The notes under the pieces were generated by a model. It had not been told where the DNA came from, did no database searches, and saw only the letters and a list, made by a program, of their open reading frames with translations. The translations under genes were made by a program, and so were the position numbers. A DNA stretch of 64,000 nucleotides, taken from Flavobacteriales bacterium UBA2104. GTDB taxonomy: Bacteria; Bacteroidota; Bacteroidia; Flavobacteriales_D; Crocinitomicaceae. Shown here in pieces: positions 49,555 to 57,781 of the stretch; position 1 is the stretch's first letter, and each line of letters begins with the position of its first letter. The stretch is taken from NCBI GenBank assembly GCA_002331485.1, contig DCYS01000010.1, positions 1 through 64,000 on the forward strand, read 5' to 3'.

Positions 49555-50943
49555 ATGAAAAAACAATTACTTACTTTAATTACATGTGCTACAAGCGGTA
49601 TGCTGTTTGGTCAAATGGGTCAGATCGCAAATGGCGGATTTGAGAACTGGACAACTGAGACAATTGCTGATACACTCTTAGATTGGGATGATTCTAACGG
49701 TGAACAACCTGGTCCTGCAACGGTTTTCCAGTCTACAGATGCAGCGGATGCCATGTATTCTGCTGAGATCGGTGCAGCTACATTCGGACCCAATGATCAG
49801 GATACTACATTCGGATATATCTATCATGGGTCAATTGGATCAAATGGTCCCGATGGTGGGATAACGTACGCAGATAATTTTGATGAAGTGCAATATCAAT
49901 TTAAAGCAGATCTAGCGGTTGATGATACGCTATATCTTTTGATAATCAGATTTAATTCTGGTGTACCTGGTGGACTTGAGCTTTATCCTGCTGCTTTTGG
50001 TCAAGTTAGTACATGGACTCAAGGAAGTATAAGTGTTGCAACGGGAACACAGGATGAATTGTTCATTGGTTTTGTCATGGGTGATCCTTTTGGAGACGCA
50101 GCTCCTCAACCTGTTTCAAAAGCATGGATAGATGATGTAAGGATGTTTGATGGAGGTTCGGCAACAACAGATCTTCCTGATCCTAGTTTAGAAAATTGGA
50201 ATACAATAAGTTCTGAAAACCCAGATGACTGGTACACTTTGAATGAGTTAATTGTTCAGGCTGGTTTACCGGCAAATGTTACAAAAACAACTGATGCTGC
50301 GAGTGGTTCATTTGCTGCTGAAATGACTGTTTTGTATGAGCCTCAAAATCAGGATACGATCGGTTCTATCGTTTCATTAGGTCCTATCAATATTCAAAAT
50401 ATGAATCCTTTTGAACCCGCTCCATATGAAGCAATGCCTGTTGAGCTTACGGGATCTTACAAATACGCTCCATCTAACTTAGATGCTGGTGCTGGACTAC
50501 TTTTGGAATTTTATCAGGGAGGTTCTGTTCTGTACATCGACTATCAAGCTTTCACAACAAATGCGACGTATACGAGTTTTACACTTCCTATTACTCTTTC
50601 TGGCACTCCAGATAGTGTTTTGATGTATGCTTTTGCTGGAGAGAATCCAGGTAGTGTTTTACATTTAGATGATCTATCCTTTAATGGAGGAGATGTAGGG
50701 TTAGAGGAGCAGTTTTCAACTCAGACTATGGTATATCCAAACCCTGCTCAAGAAAATATACACCTTAGAACTGACGCAAACAGTGAGTTTCGTTTAGTTG
50801 ATATTACTGGAAAAGAGATAAAATCTGGAACTACTGAATCACTCATTACAACTTTTGATGTTTCAAAATTAAATCCTGGAATCTACTTATTTCAGTTGAC
50901 GAGAGATGGTAAGATCCAAACGATCAAGTTTGTGAAGAAATAG
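49555..50943 (+). CDS. secreted protein with T9SS type A sorting domain
   Basis: 462 residues. Signal peptide (MKKQLLTLITCATSGMLFGQ). The body has two related halves, each opening with a GFENW or SLENW motif followed by a beta-sandwich of carbohydrate-binding-like type. The C-terminal 70 residues are a type A sorting domain: VYPNPAQENIHL, FRLVDITGKEI and LNPGIYLFQL. The gene is monocistronic, with its own promoter and terminator. The ligand is unknown. Confidence 0.9.
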   Translation: MKKQLLTLITCATSGMLFGQMGQIANGGFENWTTETIADTLLDWDDSNGEQPGPATVFQSTDAADAMYSAEIGAATFGPNDQDTTFGYIYHGSIGSNGPDGGITYADNFDEVQYQFKADLAVDDTLYLLIIRFNSGVPGGLELYPAAFGQVSTWTQGSISVATGTQDELFIGFVMGDPFGDAAPQPVSKAWIDDVRMFDGGSATTDLPDPSLENWNTISSENPDDWYTLNELIVQAGLPANVTKTTDAASGSFAAEMTVLYEPQNQDTIGSIVSLGPINIQNMNPFEPAPYEAMPVELTGSYKYAPSNLDAGAGLLLEFYQGGSVLYIDYQAFTTNATYTSFTLPITLSGTPDSVLMYAFAGENPGSVLHLDDLSFNGGDVGLEEQFSTQTMVYPNPAQENIHLRTDANSEFRLVDITGKEIKSGTTESLITTFDVSKLNPGIYLFQLTRDGKIQTIKFVKK

Positions 50944-50964
50944 ATCGAAATTAATTTACCTTAG

Positions 50965-51000
50965 AAACCTTTCTGAATTCACTTTCAGGAAGGTTTTTTT
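50965..51000 (+). terminator. terminator of the type A cargo gene
   Basis: A 13-bp stem with one wobble (arms 50965-50977 and 50984-50996), a 6-base loop and a seven-T run. Confidence 0.8.
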
Positions 51001-51031
51001 ATGATCATAAGTTCAAAGTTTCAAACCTTTC

Positions 51032-51039
51032 TATCTTTG
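51032..51039 (+). promoter_or_regulatory. -7 element of hemH
   Basis: TATCTTTG matches TAnnTTTG, 34 bases before the ATG. No clear TTG lies at -33. Confidence 0.5.
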
Positions 51040-51073
51040 CGCTGTTTCAATTTTAGTATTTAGAACAGATCCT

Positions 51074-52093
51074 ATGAAAAAGACCGGAGTACTTTTAATT
51101 CAATTGGGAACACCAGATAGTCCAAAAGTTAGTGATGTACGTAGGTATTTGACTGAATTTTTGAACGACCCAAGAGTAATTGATCTTCCGTGGTTAGGGA
51201 GAAAGTTATTGGTAAATGGAATTATCGTTCCCTTTCGTGCTCCGAAATCGGCAAAAGTTTACAAGGAGCTATGGGAGATGAGCAACAATGAATCCCCATT
51301 GCTAACTTACACGGAAAGTAAGAAAAAACTGTTGCAAGCCAGATTAGAAGGAGAGAATGTTACAGTCCATATGGCTATGCGTTATCAGAATCCATCTATG
51401 GAAAAGGTTCTAGATGAAATGCGTCGTGCGAACTACGAAAAGATCATTATTCTGCCTTTATTCCCACAATATGCAAGTGCCTCTGGAGGATCTGCGATTG
51501 ATAAAGCAATGCGTATCATAAGAAAATGGTGGGTCATTCCTGAGATCTCTATCATTTCAGACTTTTACGAGCATGAAGCATATATTGATGCAGTAGTTGA
51601 ACGGTCAAAGGAATTCAATATAAAGAATTACGATAAGGTCATGTTCTCGTATCATGGTCTTCCTGATCGTCATGTTGACAAGGTTTATGATGATGGTTTG
51701 TGTGAGGATCAACCTTGTGAAACAGAGATCAACCAAAAAAACAGATTCTGTTATAAAGCACAATGTTATGCGACTACAAGATTGATCGCAGAGAAGATCG
51801 GATTGTCAGAAGGTGACTATACAGTTGCATTTCAATCTCGATTAGATAAGAAATGGTTAACTCCATTTTCTGATAAGGTAATAGAAGAGTGGGGGCACGA
51901 GGGAGCCAAAAAAATCCTTGTTTTTAGCCCTGCTTTTGTTGCGGATTGTTTAGAAACTCTTGTAGAGATCGGAGTAGAATACCAGGAAGATTTTGAAAAA
52001 GTAGGAGGAGAGAAGGTACAATTAGTTCCAAGTACAAATGATCATCCACGTTTTATTGATTGTTTGGAAGATCTGATTCGAAAACGACTTTAA
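51074..52093 (+). CDS. hemH: ferrochelatase
   Basis: A 339-residue enzyme that inserts Fe(II) into protoporphyrin IX, the last step of heme synthesis. LLIQLGTPDSPKVSDVRRYL at the start, the active-site His in FSYHGLPDRHV, and VAFQSRLDKKWL and FSPAFVADCLETL are family signatures. A cluster of four cysteines around residues 210-236 (C-X4-C, then C-X3-C) resembles the internal iron-sulfur ligands of some bacterial ferrochelatases. It is monocistronic here. Confidence 0.96.
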   Translation: MKKTGVLLIQLGTPDSPKVSDVRRYLTEFLNDPRVIDLPWLGRKLLVNGIIVPFRAPKSAKVYKELWEMSNNESPLLTYTESKKKLLQARLEGENVTVHMAMRYQNPSMEKVLDEMRRANYEKIIILPLFPQYASASGGSAIDKAMRIIRKWWVIPEISIISDFYEHEAYIDAVVERSKEFNIKNYDKVMFSYHGLPDRHVDKVYDDGLCEDQPCETEINQKNRFCYKAQCYATTRLIAEKIGLSEGDYTVAFQSRLDKKWLTPFSDKVIEEWGHEGAKKILVFSPAFVADCLETLVEIGVEYQEDFEKVGGEKVQLVPSTNDHPRFIDCLEDLIRKRL

Positions 52094-52097
52094 TCAA

Positions 52098-52958
52098 TTA
52101 CGTTTTTCTTTTAAATCTCCATTTACAACCAAACACAACTTCTGGAGAGATATACCCAAACTTCTGGAAAGCAAAACTTTGATTATTATCAGGTCGAGTC
52201 TGAACTCTTGTTTGATGTATGAAACCAGCAGCAAGGTTTGCCTGAAGGAAAATATGATCAAAAAACAATGCTCTCATACCAGGGTGAATGGATAATCCAT
52301 ATCCGGATATAGAAACTGTTTTACGTGTATGTAATCCAGCAAAATTGAAATCATTGAACGACAGCATGAATCCTGAGGCGATTCCCAACTGAGATTCTAA
52401 TTTAAACCAATCATTTTTCCCTTTTCTCAGCAGTTCGTCAACTCTATTCACTTCAATACGCATATAGTTAAGACCATCTGAATTTTCGTAGTGGATGTAC
52501 TTTGTATTCGTTAACATTTCCTGGTCACTATAATTTCCAGTCCAACTTGTATTGATTGTATCGTCAATATGTCCAGTCAACCTGATCGTTTGCTTGTTGT
52601 TCATCACGTATTTCATGTGATCATATCCTAACGAAACGCCCCAATGATCTCCAAAAAAATAACCTATTCTACAGTTGAACTGAGGAATTGTGATCTTTTT
52701 AGGGTCGAAATAAACTTTAGGATTAAACCTTTCTGGATTGTCAGATGCTTGAAGATCATTCATCGTGAAGTTATAACCAGGCCCAACACAGGTTAGATCA
52801 CTTTTTGTATAAGCGCTTCTATTATAGCCCCAATAAAAGTAAAATTGATTCTTGGCAGAGAAATCGTCTGTTTGAGATAGTGCCTCTAGATTGATCAATG
52901 AAAAGATCATTAATACTAGTACAGAGGAATGTTTTAAAAAGGAAAAGGACTTTAGCAT
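52098..52958 (-). CDS. outer-membrane barrel-like protein
   Basis: 286 residues from the chosen start. A signal peptide (SFLKHSSVLVLMIFSLINLEALSQ) precedes strand-rich sequence typical of outer-membrane porin-like domains (NCRIGYFFGDHWGVSLGYDH, ending EVVFGCKWRFKRK). The frame extends upstream to 53006, but a -7 element lies in that stretch and the extension would precede the signal sequence, so ATG 52958 is used. The family is not recognised. Confidence 0.78.
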   Translation of the reverse strand: MLKSFSFLKHSSVLVLMIFSLINLEALSQTDDFSAKNQFYFYWGYNRSAYTKSDLTCVGPGYNFTMNDLQASDNPERFNPKVYFDPKKITIPQFNCRIGYFFGDHWGVSLGYDHMKYVMNNKQTIRLTGHIDDTINTSWTGNYSDQEMLTNTKYIHYENSDGLNYMRIEVNRVDELLRKGKNDWFKLESQLGIASGFMLSFNDFNFAGLHTRKTVSISGYGLSIHPGMRALFFDHIFLQANLAAGFIHQTRVQTRPDNNQSFAFQKFGYISPEVVFGCKWRFKRKT

Positions 52959-52975
52959 CTCAAAAAAATATGAAG

Positions 52976-52983
52976 CAAAGATA
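52976..52983 (-). promoter_or_regulatory. -7 element of the barrel-protein gene
   Basis: TATCTTTG on the minus strand, 17 bases before the ATG at 52958. It supports that start over the one at 53006. Confidence 0.5.
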
Positions 52984-53029
52984 AACTTTTCTTTTTTAGT
53001 GCTCATGAGCCGTTTTCAATGCTTTTCTA

Positions 53030-53037
53030 TACTTTTG
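53030..53037 (+). promoter_or_regulatory. -7 element of the SDR gene, leaderless start
   Basis: TACTTTTG matches TAnnTTTG and ends only 4 bases before the ATG at 53042. Initiation at the usual distance would place the first transcribed base at or next to the A of the ATG. Confidence 0.5.
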
Positions 53038-53041
53038 TTCT

Positions 53042-53836
53042 ATGACAACTTTTAGAGATAAAGTGGTATGGGTAACAGGTTCTTCTTCGGGAATAGGAGA
53101 GGAGATCTGTCGTCAGCTTGCACAACAAGGAGCTAAGCTAATTTTATCTGCTAGGAGTATTGATAAATTGGAGGAAATTAAATCTGAATTACCTCATAAT
53201 GATTCACATACTGTTCTTCAGCTCGATCTGAATGAAAATCAAGGTTATGCTGAATTGGCAGAGCGCGTAATTGAAAAGTACGGTCGTATTGATTACTTGT
53301 TCAATAGTGGTGGAGTATCGCAGAGAAGTGAAGTATCGTCTACTTCAATGGATGTTGACAGAAAGATCATGGAGATCAATTACTTTGGGAATATTGCTTT
53401 AACGAAAGCTGTTCTCCCTGTAATGCAAAAACAAAGATCAGGTCATATTATTGTTACATCTAGTATTGCCGGTAAATTTGGTTTTTATTTGAGGTCAGCT
53501 TACAGTGCTTCAAAGCATGCACTTCATGGTTTTTATGAAAGCTTACTTTTGGAGGAAGCAAAAAACAATATATATGTGACCATCGCATGTCCGGGAAAGA
53601 TCAATACTCCAATTTCGAAAAGTGCCTTAAAAGGTGATGGGTCAGCACATGGGGAAATGGATCATAATCAAGAAACAGGGATGTCTGTTGAAGAATGTGT
53701 TAAACAACTCATTTCTGCTACTGTTAAGAGAAAAAAGGAGGTGTTGATAGGAAACAAAGAAATAAAAGCGGTCACACTAAAACGCTTTTTCCCTCGACTA
53801 TTTTGGAAAGTCATAAAAAATCAAAAGCCAACATAG
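53042..53836 (+). CDS. short-chain dehydrogenase/reductase
   Basis: 264 residues of the classical SDR fold. The NAD(P) site is TGSSSGIGEEI at about residues 12-22, NSGG near residue 90, and the catalytic Ser, Tyr and Lys are in TSSIAG and YSASKHA. The substrate is not deducible. The low-molecular-weight phosphatase gene starts on the next base, so they are co-translated. Confidence 0.93.
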   Translation: MTTFRDKVVWVTGSSSGIGEEICRQLAQQGAKLILSARSIDKLEEIKSELPHNDSHTVLQLDLNENQGYAELAERVIEKYGRIDYLFNSGGVSQRSEVSSTSMDVDRKIMEINYFGNIALTKAVLPVMQKQRSGHIIVTSSIAGKFGFYLRSAYSASKHALHGFYESLLLEEAKNNIYVTIACPGKINTPISKSALKGDGSAHGEMDHNQETGMSVEECVKQLISATVKRKKEVLIGNKEIKAVTLKRFFPRLFWKVIKNQKPT

Positions 53837-54310
53837 ATGAAAATTTTAATGGTTTGTTTAGGTAATATTTGTAGATCACCTCTTGCGGATGGTCTAATGC
53901 GAAAAAAGGTGAAAGATCATGGACTTCCAGTTGAAATAGATTCTGCTGGAACTGGTGATTGGCATGTAGGCGAAGCTCCAGATCATCGCATGCGAGCAAC
54001 AGCTAAATCAAAAGGAGTTCCTATTGATGAACTCAGAGGAAGACAGTTTAAAGTAGAGGACTTTGATCGTTTTGATCGAATCTTCGTGATGGATCTAAGC
54101 AACAAGGAAAATGTTTTAAAGCTGGCACGAAATAATTCAGATAAGGAAAAAGTTGATCTTCTGCTCAATTTGAGTCACCCAGGAGAAGATATGGAAGTTC
54201 CAGACCCTTATTTTGGAGGAGAAGAGGGTTTTGAGCATGTTTTTCAATTAGTTGATAATGCTACGGACCAATTAGTGAACGATTTAAAAGCGACCTATGG
54301 CGAAGGGTAA
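53837..54310 (+). CDS. low-molecular-weight protein-tyrosine phosphatase
   Basis: 157 residues. The CX5R phosphate loop is at residues 7-13 in MVCLGNICRSP, and the general-acid Asp is in VPDPYFGG. These phosphatases act on tyrosine kinases of polysaccharide export or other targets; none adjoins this gene. It directly follows the SDR gene and overlaps the following methylase by 14 bases, so the three form an operon. Confidence 0.94.
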   Translation: MKILMVCLGNICRSPLADGLMRKKVKDHGLPVEIDSAGTGDWHVGEAPDHRMRATAKSKGVPIDELRGRQFKVEDFDRFDRIFVMDLSNKENVLKLARNNSDKEKVDLLLNLSHPGEDMEVPDPYFGGEEGFEHVFQLVDNATDQLVNDLKATYGEG

Positions 54311-55025
54311 ATTATTTTTAATGCCTATGACCTTGGGTTCGGATGAGGTGGACCATGTCATTCCTGATGAAGTAAAAGCATTAGCAATAAAAACAAGGTT
54401 TTTTGCAGTTGAAAATATTAAAACAGCTCGAAGATATTTGCGAAGACTGGATAGAGAATTTCCAATTGATGATAGTGAGTTTTTTATTCTGAATAAGAAG
54501 ACTAAACCTTCTGAATTATCAACAATGATCAAGCCTATCTTTGAGGGGAATGACGTCGCTATAATTTCTGAAGCAGGATGTCCTGGAGTAGCCGATCCTG
54601 GAGCGGATCTTGTTGCATTTGCTCATCAAAAGGGTGTATTTGTAAGTCCGTTAACTGGACCATCATCAATTCTACTTGGATTGATGGGGAGTGGATTTAG
54701 TGGACAATCTTTCATCTTTCACGGATATTTGCCAAGGGAACGAAAGCAACGTATTAAAACGTTCAAGGATTACGAGAAAACAGCAACAAAAACAGGGCAG
54801 ACTCAAATTTTCATGGAAACACCTTATAGAAATATGAATGTTCTTGAGGATCTTTTAAATGAATGCATGGACACAACATTTCTTAGCATAGCGTGTGACC
54901 TTACTTTGCCTACAGAGAGAATTCAGACTATGACTGTTGCGGATTGGAGAAAACATGCTTTTGATCTTAGTAAAAGACCAACAATGTTTTTGATCGGTAG
55001 ACCTTTCTCAAACACTGGTCGCTAA
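54297..55025 (+). CDS. SAM-dependent methyltransferase, RsmI/tetrapyrrole-methylase family
   Basis: 242 residues. EAGCPGVADPGADLV and the SAM-contact GPSSILLGLMGSGF match the tetrapyrrole methylase fold, as does the C-terminal FLIGRPFSN. It is related to RsmI, the 16S rRNA C1402 2'-O-methyltransferase, but is the second RsmI-like protein type seen in Bacteroidota, so the substrate is uncertain. It overlaps the phosphatase gene by 14 bases and converges with uppP by 4 bases. Confidence 0.9.
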   Translation: MAKGKLFLMPMTLGSDEVDHVIPDEVKALAIKTRFFAVENIKTARRYLRRLDREFPIDDSEFFILNKKTKPSELSTMIKPIFEGNDVAIISEAGCPGVADPGADLVAFAHQKGVFVSPLTGPSSILLGLMGSGFSGQSFIFHGYLPRERKQRIKTFKDYEKTATKTGQTQIFMETPYRNMNVLEDLLNECMDTTFLSIACDLTLPTERIQTMTVADWRKHAFDLSKRPTMFLIGRPFSNTGR

Positions 55026-55813
55026 ACTAGAGCCCAAACGATGGCAATACCTCCTACGATAAAGCAGTAAATTGAAAACCAGGACAATTTACTTCGTTTA
55101 ACAAGAGCGATCATCCAGGTACATGCGACAAGTCCAGTTAGAAAAGCGGCGATAAAACCTATCGATAATTCTAGAAAGGGAACATTTTCAGCTGAAAACG
55201 CACCGTCGAGTATATCTTTGGCCATTTTCCCCAATATCAATGGAACAACCATCAAGAAAGAGAACCTAGCAGCTTTCTCTCTATCTATTCCAAGCAATAC
55301 AGATGTTCCGATCGTTGCTCCCGATCGAGATATCCCAGGAAGAATGGCGATAGCTTGTGAAATACCAATTATAAATGCCTTAGGGTAACTAACACTATTG
55401 TTTGTTTTTTTAGCTCGATCCGCCAGAAATAATAAACCTCCTGTTAGGATAAGCATTGTTCCCACAAGAAGGATCTGACGATCAAAGAATGTTTCAATCA
55501 CATCATCCAGAAAGAAACCAACGAGTGCTGCCGGGATCATAGAAATAATGATCTTCATTGAGAAATTAAAGGACTCATTATTTTTAAATTTAAATAGGCC
55601 ACTTATGATCTCAGCAACATCTTTTCTAAATACAACCACCGTACTCAATGCTGTTGCAAAATGAAGTACAACTGTAGTCATCATACTTTCCTCACCTATC
55701 ACTTCCCCGCCAAACATAGCTTTAGCAAGCTCAAGATGTCCACTGCTGGATACGGGAAGAAATTCGGTTAAGCCTTGAATGATTCCTAATATGATCGTCT
55801 CCAGTAAATCCAT
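55022..55813 (-). CDS. uppP: undecaprenyl-diphosphatase
   Basis: A 263-residue integral membrane enzyme that recycles undecaprenyl diphosphate to the carrier used for peptidoglycan and polysaccharide synthesis. The two signature motifs are QGLTEFLPVSSSGHLEL and PGISRSGATIG. Seven to eight hydrophobic segments are evident. It gives intrinsic bacitracin tolerance in other bacteria. It lies 66 bases after the DUF2231 gene. Confidence 0.96.
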   Translation of the reverse strand: MDLLETIILGIIQGLTEFLPVSSSGHLELAKAMFGGEVIGEESMMTTVVLHFATALSTVVVFRKDVAEIISGLFKFKNNESFNFSMKIIISMIPAALVGFFLDDVIETFFDRQILLVGTMLILTGGLLFLADRAKKTNNSVSYPKAFIIGISQAIAILPGISRSGATIGTSVLLGIDREKAARFSFLMVVPLILGKMAKDILDGAFSAENVPFLELSIGFIAAFLTGLVACTWMIALVKRSKLSWFSIYCFIVGGIAIVWALV

Positions 55814-55879
55814 AAGTTGTTTAATTAGGAAGCGAAAATACAGATATTTTGATTAACACATCAAGCTTTGTCGATCAAT

Positions 55880-56371
55880 TCAATTTACAAACTCCGAGCA
55901 GTCTTCAGACGGTTGAAAAGTCCCAGCACCCTGTTGATATACAAGAGAGGCACCTAAGTGTCCGACATAAAGGAGGAATGACATGCCTACGATCAAAAGA
56001 ATCAAATTTATAACTCTGATAAAGACGCTGAATCGATCTCTGATCCAAAACAATTGGGCTACGGTTATTATGCTTGCAGCGGTAAATAAGAAAGAGGTAG
56101 TTAATGCTGAGTTTTCATGGTCTTTTAATACTCTTGGATCGCACAATTCCCTGGAAACAATGCCGTCGGCAGCATCACCTGTGAAAACGGCTATCCATGC
56201 TCCAATCGTTCCGATGATCAATAAAAATTGAGACGCCGGTTTTATCCAGTTCTGCTTGATAAGAAATGAAGAGATGAAGAGTAGGGTAGCGAGGGTTAGG
56301 GCAACTATAGGAAGGTGAACAGAAAGTGCATGAAGCACTTCTGTTCGCCATATTGAAGGAACTGAATCCAT
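55880..56371 (-). CDS. DUF2231-type membrane protein
   Basis: 163 residues with four to five hydrophobic segments. LHALSVHLPIVALTLA and WIAVFTGDAADG, with the later LLYVGHLGASLVYQQGAG, contain the His and Gly positions typical of DUF2231, a family thought to bind heme or be linked to respiratory functions. It starts on the base after the stop of the upstream lipoprotein gene, so the two are coupled. Confidence 0.85.
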   Translation of the reverse strand: MDSVPSIWRTEVLHALSVHLPIVALTLATLLFISSFLIKQNWIKPASQFLLIIGTIGAWIAVFTGDAADGIVSRELCDPRVLKDHENSALTTSFLFTAASIITVAQLFWIRDRFSVFIRVINLILLIVGMSFLLYVGHLGASLVYQQGAGTFQPSEDCSEFVN

Positions 56372-56680
56372 TTATTCAATAATATTTACAGATAGAGGGT
56401 CTAAACGTTGTCCAACTTTTTCAACTTCTACCTCAACTTTTTGCCCCTCTTCTAATGCAGAAAATTCAGCATTTTCGCCATTTTTAGTAAGTACAGTTTC
56501 TTCGATGAAGTAGAGCTCTAATGTTTTGTCATCATCCGTCTTTACATAGATCTCAGACTTCTCTGCTTCAACTTCGGAAATAGTTCCTTTGTAAGTTCCT
56601 GATTCTACTGCGTCAGTACTTTCTCCACAACTTGCCAAAAATAGTAATGTGAACGCAGATAGGATAGATATTAATTTCAT
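56372..56680 (-). CDS. small OB-like lipoprotein
   Basis: 102 residues with a lipoprotein signal (lipobox LASC). The mature part, with TYKGTISEVEAEKSEIYVKTDD followed by VLTKNGENAEF and KVEVEVEKVG, looks like a small beta-barrel of the copper-binding or OB type, without identifiable metal ligands. ATG 56680 is preferred to a TTG two codons upstream. It is directly coupled to the DUF2231 gene. Confidence 0.78.
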   Translation of the reverse strand: MKLISILSAFTLLFLASCGESTDAVESGTYKGTISEVEAEKSEIYVKTDDDKTLELYFIEETVLTKNGENAEFSALEEGQKVEVEVEKVGQRLDPLSVNIIE

Positions 56681-56725
56681 GATCAATTTATTTTTAGTTC
56701 AATCACAAATTTAGAAATACCATGA

Positions 56726-57763
56726 TCAAATCCTAGCGCGAGAGCTGTCAAATGCATTACTCATTACCCATCGTAAAAATACCTCTACACCTCCTCGAGC
56801 ACTCGATACTTCTCTCAATGAAGAGAAGAGGTTGAAGTCATAAGCCATACCGGCATCAAATTGTCCGAAACGAACAGAAAATCTTGAAATCAATGCATCT
56901 TGATTACGATAGAATAGACCTAAAGCAAGAGATGTTCCACCAGGTTGTCCGGCAGCTGATGTCTCCTGACTTAAGAAAAACCGGTAATCTGTTCCCAGTA
57001 ATAATTCCATATTTGGTCCCTGGAACTGAGCGTATACAGCTGGTTCAACAGCCATTTTGGTTGTTCCTATTCCAATTCTTGCATTTGCAAACCCTGACCA
57101 TCTAACATAAAGTGGATCCTCTTCAACCCCGATGAAGGAGAAGTTTGGTCTATTTACATGATAAGCAGCCAGACCTATATTTACAACTGTACCATTGTTG
57201 TTTCTTGACTTTGGTTCTGGGCTAAATCTATACAAAGCTCCAGCTCCGACATCAAAATACGAAAATGTTGGGTTATTGAAAACCTCACCTGAAGACAGCG
57301 TTGGGTTAAAGTCTTCTCCATCATATTGGGCTCCCCATTGTCCTCCGCTAATGGCAAGTGAACGTTGGCCGAAGCCTGTATTCATTCCTAATCCGATAGT
57401 ACTATTTTCGTTTACTTTCAAATGATAGGCTGCATTAATGGCAACATTGTTCGAGCTCATCGACTGTTCTCCAGCTTGATCATTGAAAAAATTTAGACCA
57501 ATAGCGAAGTTTCCATTGGCATCTTGATTACTATTTGGTATTCTCATGTCGGCACTAGCACCTATCGTTTGAAAAGGTGCTGCAACAGCGTTCCACTGGC
57601 TGCGGTAGTTTATATTCGCCTGCACGTCAAAATTTGCACCTGCCAGAGCGGGATTTAAATTTTGAGGTGAATAATCCATTCCTGAGAAGTGAATATCCTG
57701 CGCAAAACTGAAACAAGTCAACATTGCTGCTATTGCTGTGGTAATTGTATTATTCTTTTTCAT
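56726..57763 (-). CDS. PorP/SprF-family T9SS membrane protein
   Basis: 345 residues with a signal peptide and the family opening QDIHFSGMDYSPQNLNPALAG, then strands of an outer-membrane barrel. It is the second PorP/SprF protein in this window. It lies 18 bases downstream of the 1620-residue type B cargo gene, on the same strand, and is presumably the cognate partner for its secretion or attachment. Confidence 0.93.
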   Translation of the reverse strand: MKKNNTITTAIAAMLTCFSFAQDIHFSGMDYSPQNLNPALAGANFDVQANINYRSQWNAVAAPFQTIGASADMRIPNSNQDANGNFAIGLNFFNDQAGEQSMSSNNVAINAAYHLKVNENSTIGLGMNTGFGQRSLAISGGQWGAQYDGEDFNPTLSSGEVFNNPTFSYFDVGAGALYRFSPEPKSRNNNGTVVNIGLAAYHVNRPNFSFIGVEEDPLYVRWSGFANARIGIGTTKMAVEPAVYAQFQGPNMELLLGTDYRFFLSQETSAAGQPGGTSLALGLFYRNQDALISRFSVRFGQFDAGMAYDFNLFSSLREVSSARGGVEVFLRWVMSNAFDSSRARI

Positions 57764-57781
57764 AGTAGTTTCGTTTTATGA

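Noticed and set aside
53811..54532. Minus-strand open frames over the SDR, phosphatase and methylase genes
   Set aside because: They lie wholly inside strongly conserved coding genes on the plus strand.
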